Shown one piece after another: positions 1-5,235 of a stretch of 5,334 nt of DNA (positions within the stretch are counted from its first letter, which is position 1; each line of letters begins with the position of its first letter). This stretch comes from JAQBDA01 sp032124675 (GTDB taxonomy: Bacteria; Chloroflexota; Anaerolineae; Anaerolineales; UBA4823): contig JAQBDA010000371.1 of NCBI GenBank assembly GCA_032124675.1, forward strand, positions 1-5,334, read 5' to 3'. The notes under the pieces are model-generated. The model was not told where the DNA came from. It worked only from the letters and a program-made list of their open reading frames with translations, and ran no database searches. The position numbers were made by a program, and so were the translations under genes.

Positions 1-49
1 ATGTACGCAGTTGGTGAGAGTGTCCGCAGGGCTACATACATCATCCATG

Positions 50-79
50 TTGATTATATTATGAAAACACTGCTATAAT
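50..79 (+). promoter_or_regulatory. Predicted sigma-70-type promoter (extended -10) for the selenoprotein gene
   Basis: TTGATT (50-55) and a perfect TATAAT (74-79) are separated by 18 bp. TG at 71-72 gives the TGnTATAAT extended -10 form. Transcription would begin near 86, leaving a leader of roughly 200 nt before the start codon at 290. A second TATAAT at 200-205 has no recognisable -35 and is a weaker alternative. Prediction from consensus only. Confidence 0.55.
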
Positions 80-85
80 TATTCG

Positions 86-289
86 CTCCGCGTGAAGCCT
101 GCCAGGATAAGGATAGACGTGGAATGGCTGTCATGCAGACCTCTTCTGCACTCATCAGATTCTCATCGCCGGAGGCCAGAGTTATTTGGGGATGACGAGT
201 ATAATTTGCAGGTAGTGGCTGATCTGAGCCGGAGGGCATAACACCTGAAACATTGAAGCTCCAGGACAATACTGGAGAAAGGAAACCAA
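86..289 (+). other. Long 5' leader with small hairpins; last hairpin overlaps the ribosome-binding region
   Basis: No convincing gene is seen in 1-289. The presumed leader contains two perfect hairpins. TGCAGA/TCTGCA (134-139 / 145-150) has a 5-nt loop. CTCCAG/CTGGAG (259-264 / 272-277) has a 7-nt loop, and its right arm covers the GGAG at 274-277, just before the AGGA (280-283) that sits 6 nt from the ATG at 290. The second hairpin could limit ribosome access. I do not recognise a known riboswitch class here. Confidence 0.3.
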
Positions 290-1174
290 ATGAACGAAGA
301 AGATTTCGCCGAAGAATTTGAGGGGCCGGAATCCGAAACCGACCCTTCGATAGATTCTTCGACCGAAGACGAGGGTGAATACCAGGAACCAGAAGAAGAA
401 AGTAAACAGCCAGCCCTGGTCATCAACGTGCAGACCTGGGCCACGCCAATCGTCGGGCTGTTGATGCTGGTGGTGGGTCTGCTGGCTGGATATGTAATCC
501 GTCCATTGATCCCTTTGCCTGCCGATGCTGAGACACCAGTAGCAGCTGCCCCGGCAAACACGCCGCTTACGGAAAGCCCGGCACAGGCAGCGGCAGTCAC
601 GCAGCCGCCCGTCGATCTTCAGGAAGTGATGGAGAACCTGAAATCCCAGGTGCGGCACTACCGAGGTGACCCCAATGCCCCGGTCACGCTGATTGAGTTC
701 AGCGATTTTCAGTGACCATTCTGCGGCAGATATGCCGCTGACGCGGGTCGTCAGATCGATGAGCAATATGTAAATGATGGGAAAGTACGCGTGGGATACT
801 TCCACATGGCTTTCCTGGGACCAGAATCGCAGTGGGCAGCAGAGGCCAGCGAGTGTGCAGCCGACCAGGACGCCTTCTGGGAATATCACGATATCCTTTT
901 CAGCTCCCAAAGTGGCGAAAACCAGGGCGCTTTCAACAAAGACAAGCTCAAGCAATTTGCCGCGGATATCGAACTGGATACGGAGGCATTCAACGAATGC
1001 CTAGACTCGGGCATACACACGCAGGCCATCCAGGATTCGACGCAAGTCGCCCAATCGATCGGGGTGCGCAGCACGCCCGCCTTCCTGATCAACGGCACGC
1101 CGATGCTGGGCGCACAGCCGTTCGAAGCCTTCCAGCAGGTCATCGACCAGGCACTGGCCGTTCAAACCCCGTAA
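290..1174 (+). CDS. Membrane-anchored DsbA/BdbD-like thiol-disulfide oxidoreductase, predicted selenoprotein (UPFC active site, in-frame TGA 713-715)
   Basis: This gene encodes 294 residues if the TGA at 713-715 is read as selenocysteine 142. Residues 1-39 are strongly acidic and 51-70 form one membrane helix. A Pro/Ala-rich linker (about 78-108) leads to a DsbA-type thioredoxin fold outside the membrane. The fold carries VTLIEFSDFQ-U-PFC, where the family normally has CPFC, then a helical insert with C189 and C237, and the cis-proline loop STPAF (P263). Everything after the TGA is coherent DsbA sequence in the same frame, ending with TAA. DsbA/BdbD-like proteins oxidise or isomerise thiols in exported proteins; selenocysteine in the attacking position would lower its pKa and raise reactivity. 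Start: ATG 290 with AGGA at 280-283. A strong terminator follows. Alternatives are a nonsense mutation or a base-call error; without selenocysteine the product would be a useless 141-residue anchor. The fold is near certain; selenocysteine is inferred. Confidence 0.85.
716..754 (+). promoter_or_regulatory. Candidate bacterial SECIS element downstream of the in-frame UGA
   Basis: Bacterial SECIS elements lie inside the coding region just after the UGA. Here CTGACG (738-743) pairs perfectly with CGTCAG (749-754) around the 5-nt loop CGGGT (744-748). G is at the second loop position and 28 nt lie between the UGA and the loop, which agrees with the published bacterial consensus (short stem, small loop with an early G, about 16-37 nt spacing). 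A second perfect hairpin, GCGGCA/TGCCGC (723-728 / 733-738, loop GATA), sits closer, with 13 nt to the loop, and may stack with or compete against the first. Folding was done by eye. Confidence 0.5.
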
Positions 1175-1197
1175 CATATCCCACACGAGATAACAAC

Positions 1198-1229
1198 CGG
1201 GCGGTGAATTCTCACCGCCCGTTTTATTA
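1198..1229 (+). terminator. Rho-independent terminator of the selenoprotein gene
   Basis: A perfect 10-bp GC-rich stem, CGGGCGGTGA (1198-1207) with TCACCGCCCG (1212-1221), encloses a 4-nt loop and is followed by TTTTATTATTATT. It begins 23 nt after the TAA at 1172-1174. The opposite strand lacks a good T tract after the stem, so it mainly serves the plus-strand gene, although the convergent minus-strand gene ends only 9 nt away. Confidence 0.92.
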
Positions 1230-2312
1230 TTATTCCACCACTTCGATCTGAGTGCCGCCGGGCAGGGGAATAGTGACATCTCCCGGATCATAAGGCACGA
1301 CCGGCTGCGTCCAGCGGAAGACCCATAAGGCATCCTGCGGGCGGGCGTTGACACAGCCGCGCGACATGGGCACACCGAAGTTGTTGTGCCAGAATGTGGA
1401 GTGGACTGCCACGCCGGTGCCAACGAACAGAGTCGTCCAGCCAATGCCGGGCAGGTCCCACCCGCCGCCCGTCGTACCGCCGCTCATGTGCAGCGAGACC
1501 ATCTTGCGCCAGATGGGATGCACCCCGGCCGGCGTGGCCCAGGCATCCACGCGCTGACCATCGGCGTTATACAACGCACCGGTAGATACGCGCGCGTAAT
1601 ACACTTCGCTTGACCCTTCATAACACGACAGGGATTGGTGCGCCACATCGACGACGATGCGCTTGTTTTCGACCTGCGGGGAGAGCGGCGCAATCTCATC
1701 TGTGGTGAGCGGGCGGAACGCCTGCGCATCTGCCCAGAAGATATCCCCATAGCCGTAGCGCTCGTTTATCCGGTAGAGAGTCCCACCGGCCTCATCCCGC
1801 CTGAGCCTATCTACCCACACGATCTGGCTGTAATACAGGCGCGCCGGCATTCCGGCTTTCAAGCGGGCATCCAGCCAGGGGGCGCGCGGCGGCGGGTTAT
1901 CCAGGATCAGGTCAACATACGGGGCGGTCACTTCTGCCCACATGCCCGCCCCCAGGCTGGTCTCGGGAAGCAATTCCAGGGGCTGGTTGGGCCGGTTGGC
2001 TACCGGCTGGAGGTGCGGCGACCAGATATAGCCCTCCGGTGTTTCCACCCAGCGCTGGCTGATTTCGCTGGGATGGCTGCCAACCACCTCACGGACCCAG
2101 GGGAAGATTTCATCTTCTATCAGCTTGCGCACCGCCGGGCTGTCCAGGCTGGGGCGCAGCTTGAGCTCGGTGCCCCACCAGACCACGCGACCGAGGCGGC
2201 TGGCATCCGGGAACTGCGGCAGCGCAAACAGGCGCTGCCATGGGCTCAGTCCAAGCGCGCCCAGGGTCAGTGCAGACAGCTTCAAGAAATCTCGGCGGGG
2301 GATCGTTTTCAT
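1230..2312 (-). CDS. Tat-exported L,D-transpeptidase (YkuD/ErfK family)
   Basis: The gene encodes 360 residues from the ATG at 2312. The N-terminus is a classic twin-arginine signal: RRDFLK at 6-11, a hydrophobic stretch to about 22, and cleavage probably near LFA (28-30). A middle region of about 180 residues, perhaps SH3-like, precedes the YkuD catalytic domain (about 217-357). That domain shows RIVVDVAHQSLSCYEG at its start and a catalytic block with H304, H309, and SRGCVN at 317-322, where C320 is the nucleophile. L,D-transpeptidases form 3-3 peptidoglycan cross-links or attach proteins to the wall; which of these applies here is not visible. An upstream TTG (2348) would add 12 residues, but ATG 2312 places the twin-arginine motif in the usual position. 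No clear Shine-Dalgarno is seen for either start. The gene converges on the selenoprotein gene and shares the intergenic terminator region with it. Confidence 0.92.
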   Translation of the reverse strand: MKTIPRRDFLKLSALTLGALGLSPWQRLFALPQFPDASRLGRVVWWGTELKLRPSLDSPAVRKLIEDEIFPWVREVVGSHPSEISQRWVETPEGYIWSPHLQPVANRPNQPLELLPETSLGAGMWAEVTAPYVDLILDNPPPRAPWLDARLKAGMPARLYYSQIVWVDRLRRDEAGGTLYRINERYGYGDIFWADAQAFRPLTTDEIAPLSPQVENKRIVVDVAHQSLSCYEGSSEVYYARVSTGALYNADGQRVDAWATPAGVHPIWRKMVSLHMSGGTTGGGWDLPGIGWTTLFVGTGVAVHSTFWHNNFGVPMSRGCVNARPQDALWVFRWTQPVVPYDPGDVTIPLPGGTQIEVVE

Positions 2313-2340
2313 ATTCTGAGGGCATGGCAAATGTCGAGTC

Positions 2341-2401
2341 GTTTGCAAGCAAACCGCCGTTGATGCTGATTCCTATTGCTAAGATGTTTTCAGCGGTTTG
2401 C
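2341..2401. repeat. Inverted repeats upstream of the L,D-transpeptidase gene
   Basis: GCAAACCGC (2349-2357) and GCGGTTTGC (2393-2401) are perfect 9-bp inverted copies separated by 35 nt. A third partial copy, GTTTGC (2341-2346), forms a tight palindrome with the first arm (GTTTGC-AA-GCAAAC, 2341-2354). They lie 29-89 nt upstream of the transpeptidase ATG. They could be an operator pair or a leader stem-loop; there is no direct evidence for either. Confidence 0.4.
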
Positions 2402-2412
2402 CATAGTTTATC

Positions 2413-2516
2413 AGGGATTGGTTAAGGGGAAATTAGGAATTAGGATATTAGGGATTAGGATATTAGGGGATAAGGGAAGAGAGAATAGAGAGTGGAGAAT
2501 GGTGAATAGGGGAGGG
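2413..2516 (+). repeat. Cytosine-free tract of short tandem repeats (ATTAGG units and degenerate heptads)
   Basis: These 104 bases contain no C on the plus strand. ATTAGG occurs at 2432, 2439, 2447, 2454 and 2462 with alternating 7- and 8-nt steps. That makes two perfect tandem copies of a 15-mer, ATTAGGATATTAGGG (2439-2453, 2454-2468). Four degenerate heptads follow: GAGAATA, GAGAGTG, GAGAATG and GTGAATA (2481-2508). The tract is non-coding and sits between the divergent transpeptidase and sigma-factor genes. Confidence 0.85.
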
Positions 2517-2530
2517 CAGGTGAAAGCGGT

Positions 2531-2536
2531 TATAAT
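2531..2536 (+). promoter_or_regulatory. Possible -10 box of the sigma-factor operon
   Basis: A perfect TATAAT lies 63 nt before the proposed start of the ECF sigma gene. No -35 hexamer is found 16-18 bp upstream, where the sequence is the end of the purine-rich repeat tract. A small hairpin (ATCTC 2535-2539 with GAGAT 2546-2550) follows at once. Weak call based on one hexamer. Confidence 0.3.
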
Positions 2537-2599
2537 CTCAATACCGAGATATGACGGATGCAAAACTAAATCGAATCGTTCTGAAGTCACAGGTTGGTG

Positions 2600-3160
2600 G
2601 TGGATTATCCTAAGCTCGACGACGAAGCACTGCTGCGGTTAATCACCCGCGCGGATGAGGCCGCACTGGGTGAACTGTACGATCGCTACTGCCGTCTGGT
2701 TTACAGCATGGCAATGAACACCGTGGGCGATCCGGCACTTGCCGAAGAGGTCACCCAGGATGTTTACCTGCGCATCTGGAACAAAGCCGCCAGCTACCAG
2801 CCAGGCCAGGGCAAGGTAACAACCTGGATCGCCAGCATCGCCCGCTACCGGGCAATCGACGTTTACCGCCGGTTGAGCGTGCGCCCGGAGGGCAACCGCG
2901 CCAGCTGGGTGGAGGGTGAAGCGTCCAACACCCCAGATCATACAAATGTCGAAGAGGAAGTCGAGAGCGCACAGCGCAAACAGCAGGTACGCCAGGCAAT
3001 CGTCGGACTGCCTGAAGAACAGCGCATCGCACTCTCGCTGGCATTCTTCCAGGGTTATTCGCACAGCGAGATCGCAGAAATTCTGGACGAGCCGCTGGGG
3101 ACGGTGAAGACGCGCATCCGCCTGGGGATGCAGAAGCTGCGCCAGGTGCTGGTTCATTGA
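2600..3160 (+). CDS. ECF-family RNA polymerase sigma factor (SigK-like, paired with an RskA-type anti-sigma)
   Basis: The protein is 186 residues, normal for an ECF sigma factor. Region 2 (about 24-91) begins at ELYDRYCRLVYSMA, continues through AEEVTQDVYLRIW and ends in the promoter-melting segment TTWIASIARYRAIDVYRR. An acidic linker (about 95-125) follows. Region 4 (about 131-182) has LPEEQRIALSLAFFQGYSHSEIAEILDEPLGTVKTRI, with the helix-turn-helix that reads the -35 element. Three start codons are possible in a row (TTG 2594, GTG 2597, GTG 2600), with an in-frame stop at 2582. I chose GTG 2600 because AGG (2591-2593) then lies 6 nt upstream. The gene ends in TGA. The next gene encodes its likely membrane anti-sigma factor, so the sigma factor should be held inactive at the membrane until an envelope signal releases it. 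Confidence 0.93.
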   Translation: MDYPKLDDEALLRLITRADEAALGELYDRYCRLVYSMAMNTVGDPALAEEVTQDVYLRIWNKAASYQPGQGKVTTWIASIARYRAIDVYRRLSVRPEGNRASWVEGEASNTPDHTNVEEEVESAQRKQQVRQAIVGLPEEQRIALSLAFFQGYSHSEIAEILDEPLGTVKTRIRLGMQKLRQVLVH

Positions 3161-3271
3161 TAGCCAGTGGTACACCCCCCTGGCAGGCTGCTGGACCCGA
3201 TAGAAAATTATGGGATAGATTCTAAATCTAAAATGAGTACATTTGCGTATTATTGCACAGAGGTAGTTTAG

Positions 3272-4039
3272 ATGGCGGTAGAAGAACACGGTGCCAAAAA
3301 GCATGGCGTTGAAATCAACGGCGTTGATTTCAACGTTAGCGAGATGATTCCGGCCTACGCACTGGATATATTAGACCCGTCTGAAGCAGAACTGGTCGCC
3401 GGACACATGCAGACCTGCCCGCGCTGCCAGGACGAGCTGCGCGCCTACCGGCAGGTGGTGGACGACCTGCCGCTGGCAATGGTCGAAGCCGAGCCAGCTC
3501 CCCACCTGAAAACCAGGATCATGGGTCAGGCGAGAAGTACAAGGCACGCAGCACCGGTCGCTCAGGCGAACTGGTGGGAGAATCTCAAAGAGCGGCTGAC
3601 CTTCAAGACACCAGCCTGGGGAATGGTCAGCCTGGTGCTGATCCTGGTGCTGGGCGCCAGCAATCTGTTCTTGTGGTCGCGGCTGAATCGAATCGAGCAG
3701 ACTGCACCCACCACGCTGGCCAGCGTGCCTCTGACCGGCAGTGATTTCACCCCTAAAGCGACCGGCATGCTGGTGATCAGCCAGGACGGCGAACACGGGA
3801 CCTTGATTGTGGACGGTCTTCCGGCGCTCGACAGTTCCCAACAGTATCAACTGTGGCTGATCCAGGATGGACAGCGCACCAGCGGGGGAGTGTTTTCGGT
3901 TGACTCGGAAGGGTATGGATCGTTATGGATTGAATCGCCAAGACCGCTGGTCAGCTACCAGGGTGTGGGTATCACCATCGAGCCTGCCGGGGGAAGCCCG
4001 GGACCGACGGGAGAGCGGGTGTTGGGCGGCGATCTATAG
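3272..4039 (+). CDS. Membrane-bound zinc-finger anti-sigma factor, RskA type
   Basis: The protein is 255 residues. An N-terminal anti-sigma domain (about 22-68) contains EMIPAYALDILDPSEAE and the zinc-binding H45-x3-C49-x2-C52 motif (HMQTCPRC). A linker leads to one membrane helix (about 116-135). The extracytoplasmic part (about 162-252) matches the RskA C-terminal domain, with QYQLWLIQDGQ, GGVFSVDSEGYG and a GGSPGPTG near the end. Start ATG 3272 has GAGGT (3260-3264) 7 nt upstream; the gene ends in TAG. It lies 111 nt after the sigma gene, longer than usual for such a pair. That gap holds only short hairpins (GCCAG 3163-3167 with CTGGC 3180-3184; TAGATT 3216-3221 with AATCTA 3225-3230). Residues 1-21 are not part of the conserved domain and are encoded partly by a nested palindrome. 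Family members are degraded by regulated proteolysis to free the sigma factor. Confidence 0.92.
   Translation: MAVEEHGAKKHGVEINGVDFNVSEMIPAYALDILDPSEAELVAGHMQTCPRCQDELRAYRQVVDDLPLAMVEAEPAPHLKTRIMGQARSTRHAAPVAQANWWENLKERLTFKTPAWGMVSLVLILVLGASNLFLWSRLNRIEQTAPTTLASVPLTGSDFTPKATGMLVISQDGEHGTLIVDGLPALDSSQQYQLWLIQDGQRTSGGVFSVDSEGYGSLWIESPRPLVSYQGVGITIEPAGGSPGPTGERVLGGDL
3307..3335 (+). repeat. Nested palindrome inside the start of the anti-sigma gene
   Basis: CGTTGAAATCAACG (3307-3320) and CGTTGATTTCAACG (3322-3335) are exact reverse complements separated by one base. Each half is itself a near-palindrome (CGTTGA-AA-TCAACG and CGTTGA-TT-TCAACG). The hexamer CGTTGA therefore appears four times in alternating orientation. 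The element starts 35 nt after the A of the ATG and encodes VEINGVDFN in the non-conserved N-terminus. Confidence 0.85.
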
Positions 4040-4079
4040 ATTGGCCGATGTGTGTGCCCACAATTCCGACGGTAAGGGC

Positions 4080-4085
4080 TATAAT
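4080..4085 (+). promoter_or_regulatory. Possible -10 box before the PH-domain gene
   Basis: A perfect TATAAT lies 45 nt upstream of the ATG at 4131, in the 91-nt gap after the anti-sigma gene. No acceptable -35 is seen at 16-18 bp. It may allow the PH-domain gene to be transcribed separately from the sigma/anti-sigma pair. Weak evidence. Confidence 0.3.
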
Positions 4086-4118
4086 TAAACCCCCTATGAT
4101 TGAATCCAGGTGGAAAGG

Positions 4119-4125
4119 AAGGAGG
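4119..4125 (+). promoter_or_regulatory. Strong Shine-Dalgarno fixing the PH-domain gene start
   Basis: AAGGAGG lies 5 nt before ATG 4131. It falls inside the reading frame opened by an upstream GTG (4110), which argues that the true start is the ATG and not the GTG. Confidence 0.85.
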
Positions 4126-4130
4126 CAGAA

Positions 4131-4664
4131 ATGACGATTGAAAACATCCGTGCGAAAGTGGTCGCCAGCGTATGGCAGGCAGTCGCACAGAGCGGCGTCG
4201 ACCTCTCAGCCGTGCCGCATGAAGAGCAGGAGAAGCTGGTGGGAAAAATTGCGGACAGTGTTATGCTCTCTGTCAACAGCATGCTGGACGAATCCCAGGC
4301 GGTGGAAGAGATCAAGGAAGAGACGGACGAGCACGGCGAGCACGTGCTGTGGGAGGGACGCCCGTTCCTCTCGCTGGTGGAGTATTACGTGCTGACCTCG
4401 GAGCGGCTCAAGATCCGCCAGGGGCTGCTGGGCAGGGAGATCGAAAATTTCGAGCTGATCCGCATCCAGGATATCGACCTGAAGCAAAGCATGACCGATC
4501 GCGTCTTCGGCATCGGCGACCTGGTCATCAAGGGGCACGATCCATCCGACCCGAAGATCGAGCTGCGCAACGTGTCCAAGCCAGAGGTGGTGTACGAGAC
4601 GCTGCGCCGGGCATGGCTGGAGGCGCGCAAGCGCTACGGGCTGCAGTTCCGCGAGTATATGTAA
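4131..4664 (+). CDS. Bacterial PH-domain protein (bPH2 / DUF304-like), soluble
   Basis: The protein is 177 residues. The first ~65 residues are helical and charged, with no recognised family. From about 72 to 164 the sequence follows the bacterial PH-like fold known as bPH2: VLWEGRPFLSLVEYYVLTSE, then RLKIRQGLLGREIENFELIR, IQDIDLKQSM, FGIGDLVIKG and a closing helix that ends in YETLRRAWLEARKRYG. The arrangement (WEGRP opening, LTSERL strand, IQDIDL strand, GIGDLVI strand) is typical of DUF304/YdbS-like domains. Many relatives carry membrane helices; none is present here, so the protein should be cytoplasmic or peripheral. Ligand and role are unknown. It follows the anti-sigma gene on the same strand after 91 nt with its own possible -10, so membership in the sigma operon is plausible but not shown. 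Confidence 0.85.
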   Translation: MTIENIRAKVVASVWQAVAQSGVDLSAVPHEEQEKLVGKIADSVMLSVNSMLDESQAVEEIKEETDEHGEHVLWEGRPFLSLVEYYVLTSERLKIRQGLLGREIENFELIRIQDIDLKQSMTDRVFGIGDLVIKGHDPSDPKIELRNVSKPEVVYETLRRAWLEARKRYGLQFREYM

Positions 4665-4740
4665 GACGATCGAGAGTAGATAAACCGAGTAGGGGTGAAG
4701 AGGGGGAAGGAATAAACTACAAAGGCAACAAGGCGATTAG

Positions 4741-4779
4741 GCACCAAGGGGCGAAAGATTTAATAAATTGCCTTGGTGC
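4741..4779. repeat. Palindromic intergenic element (GCACCAAGG / CCTTGGTGC)
   Basis: GCACCAAGG (4741-4749) and CCTTGGTGC (4771-4779) form a perfect 9-bp stem. The 21-nt interval contains a smaller stem, ATTT (4758-4761) with AAAT (4765-4768). The left flank is purine-rich (AAGGCAACAAGGCGATTAG) and carries related AAGGC words. It lies in the 175-nt gap between the convergent PH-domain and coiled-coil genes. No T tract follows on the plus strand, so it is more likely a dispersed REP-like repeat than a simple terminator. Confidence 0.5.
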
Positions 4780-4804
4780 TTCATGGTGAATATACGACAT
4801 ATAA

Positions 4805-4836
4805 ACCAAACCCCCCATGGCAGCTTAGCCATAGGG
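4805..4836 (-). terminator. Possible terminator of the minus-strand coiled-coil gene
   Basis: ATGGC (4817-4821) pairs with GCCAT (4828-4832) around a 6-nt loop, extended by CCC/GGG (4814-4816 / 4834-4836) across one bulged base. Read on the minus strand, the stem starts 3 nt after the TGA and is followed by GGGTTTGGTTTAT, a modest T-rich tail. Confidence 0.45.
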
Positions 4837-4839
4837 ACC

Positions 4840-5172
4840 TCAGTCGGCGTGGTGGGCGCTTCTCACTTCGAGATCCCCGACCTCGCCAGCCCCAACTACC
4901 TCGCCCTGTGGGATGCAGACGCCGAGAAGATAGCCGCCCGTCGCCAGCCCTGCCAGCACCTTGAACTGCGTCGCCGCGTCGGAGACCGTCCGCAAGCGTG
5001 CCTCGTGGTCCGCCACCTCAGCCTTCAGCTCCGCGATTGTCTCACTCAGGAACTTGTGCCGCTCGTTGTCCATCTCCTGGTGGTGCTTCATCATCAGCTC
5101 GATGTGATCAAACCGCGCCTCGATCCGGTCAATAAAGCGCTTCAACTGCTCGATGACAAGGTCATCGTTCAT
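4840..5172 (-). CDS. Small coiled-coil protein with a possible C-terminal membrane segment
   Basis: The protein is 110 residues, from ATG 5172 to TGA 4840. Residues about 3-66 are a charged helical heptad-like region (IEQLKRFIDRIEARFDHIEL, later IAELKAEVADHEARL), consistent with a coiled coil. A hydrophobic stretch, FKVLAGLATGGYLLGVCI (70-87), could be a membrane helix, followed by a polar 23-residue tail. Short proteins of this layout are common and usually unnamed; it recalls XhlA-like or other small membrane-tethered coiled-coil proteins, but I cannot assign a family. The tail after about residue 80 is unlike the short hydrophobic ends I would expect, so a frameshift near the 3' end is possible. 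There is no good Shine-Dalgarno. TACAAT sits 5 nt before the ATG on the minus strand, suggesting a leaderless transcript. It is divergent from the transposase-like gene. Confidence 0.65.
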   Translation of the reverse strand: MNDDLVIEQLKRFIDRIEARFDHIELMMKHHQEMDNERHKFLSETIAELKAEVADHEARLRTVSDAATQFKVLAGLATGGYLLGVCIPQGEVVGAGEVGDLEVRSAHHAD

Positions 5173-5191
5173 ACATTATTGTATCTACTCA

Positions 5192-5210
5192 CCGGGTTGC
5201 AAAAACCCGG
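5192..5210. repeat. Hairpin in the divergent intergenic region
   Basis: CCGGGTT (5192-5198) and AACCCGG (5204-5210) form a perfect 7-bp stem with the 5-nt loop GCAAA. It lies between the two divergent gene starts (5172 and 5236) and has no T tract on either side, so an operator or an element-end structure is more likely than a terminator. Confidence 0.5.
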
Positions 5211-5226
5211 CAAAGTTTGGTAAGAT
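5197..5226 (+). promoter_or_regulatory. Possible promoter of the transposase-like gene
   Basis: TTGCAA (5197-5202) and TAAGAT (5221-5226) match four of six consensus positions each and are 18 bp apart. Transcription would begin only a few bases before ATG 5236, which has no Shine-Dalgarno, so the message would be leaderless or nearly so. The -35 overlaps the hairpin at 5192-5210. Confidence 0.3.
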
Positions 5227-5235
5227 TCTCAGCCT

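Noticed and set aside
1..78. Short frame from the first base (25 codons)
   Set aside because: It has no visible ribosome site within the window, runs through the predicted promoter, and has no recognisable product.
713..715. TGA read as Trp or Gly under an alternative genetic code
   Set aside because: TGA terminates the sigma-factor gene (3158-3160) and the coiled-coil gene (4842-4840), and neither residue would make sense at a CPFC nucleophile position.
182..955. Long minus-strand frame (257 codons) opposite the selenoprotein gene
   Set aside because: The translation has low-complexity, Cys/Arg/Leu-rich shadow character with no recognisable family, while the plus strand encodes a clear DsbA fold.
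791..1174. Separate gene starting after the TGA (127-residue frame)
   Set aside because: It would lack the active site and the first strand of the fold, and has no clear ribosome site. It is the in-frame continuation of the 290-1174 gene.
1635..2363. Plus-strand frame (242 codons) opposite the L,D-transpeptidase
   Set aside because: Arg/Gly/Pro-rich shadow of a well-supported YkuD gene on the other strand.
2432..2467. ATTAGG repeats as a CRISPR array
   Set aside because: Units are 6-15 bp with almost no spacers and no cas genes nearby; this is a simple tandem repeat.
4110..4130. Upstream GTG start for the PH-domain gene
   Set aside because: The added residues are encoded by the Shine-Dalgarno itself; ATG 4131 has ideal spacing.
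4768..5223. Plus-strand frame (151 codons) opposite the coiled-coil gene
   Set aside because: The minus-strand product has coherent heptad structure and a sensible start; the plus-strand product shows no motif. The choice is not fully certain.
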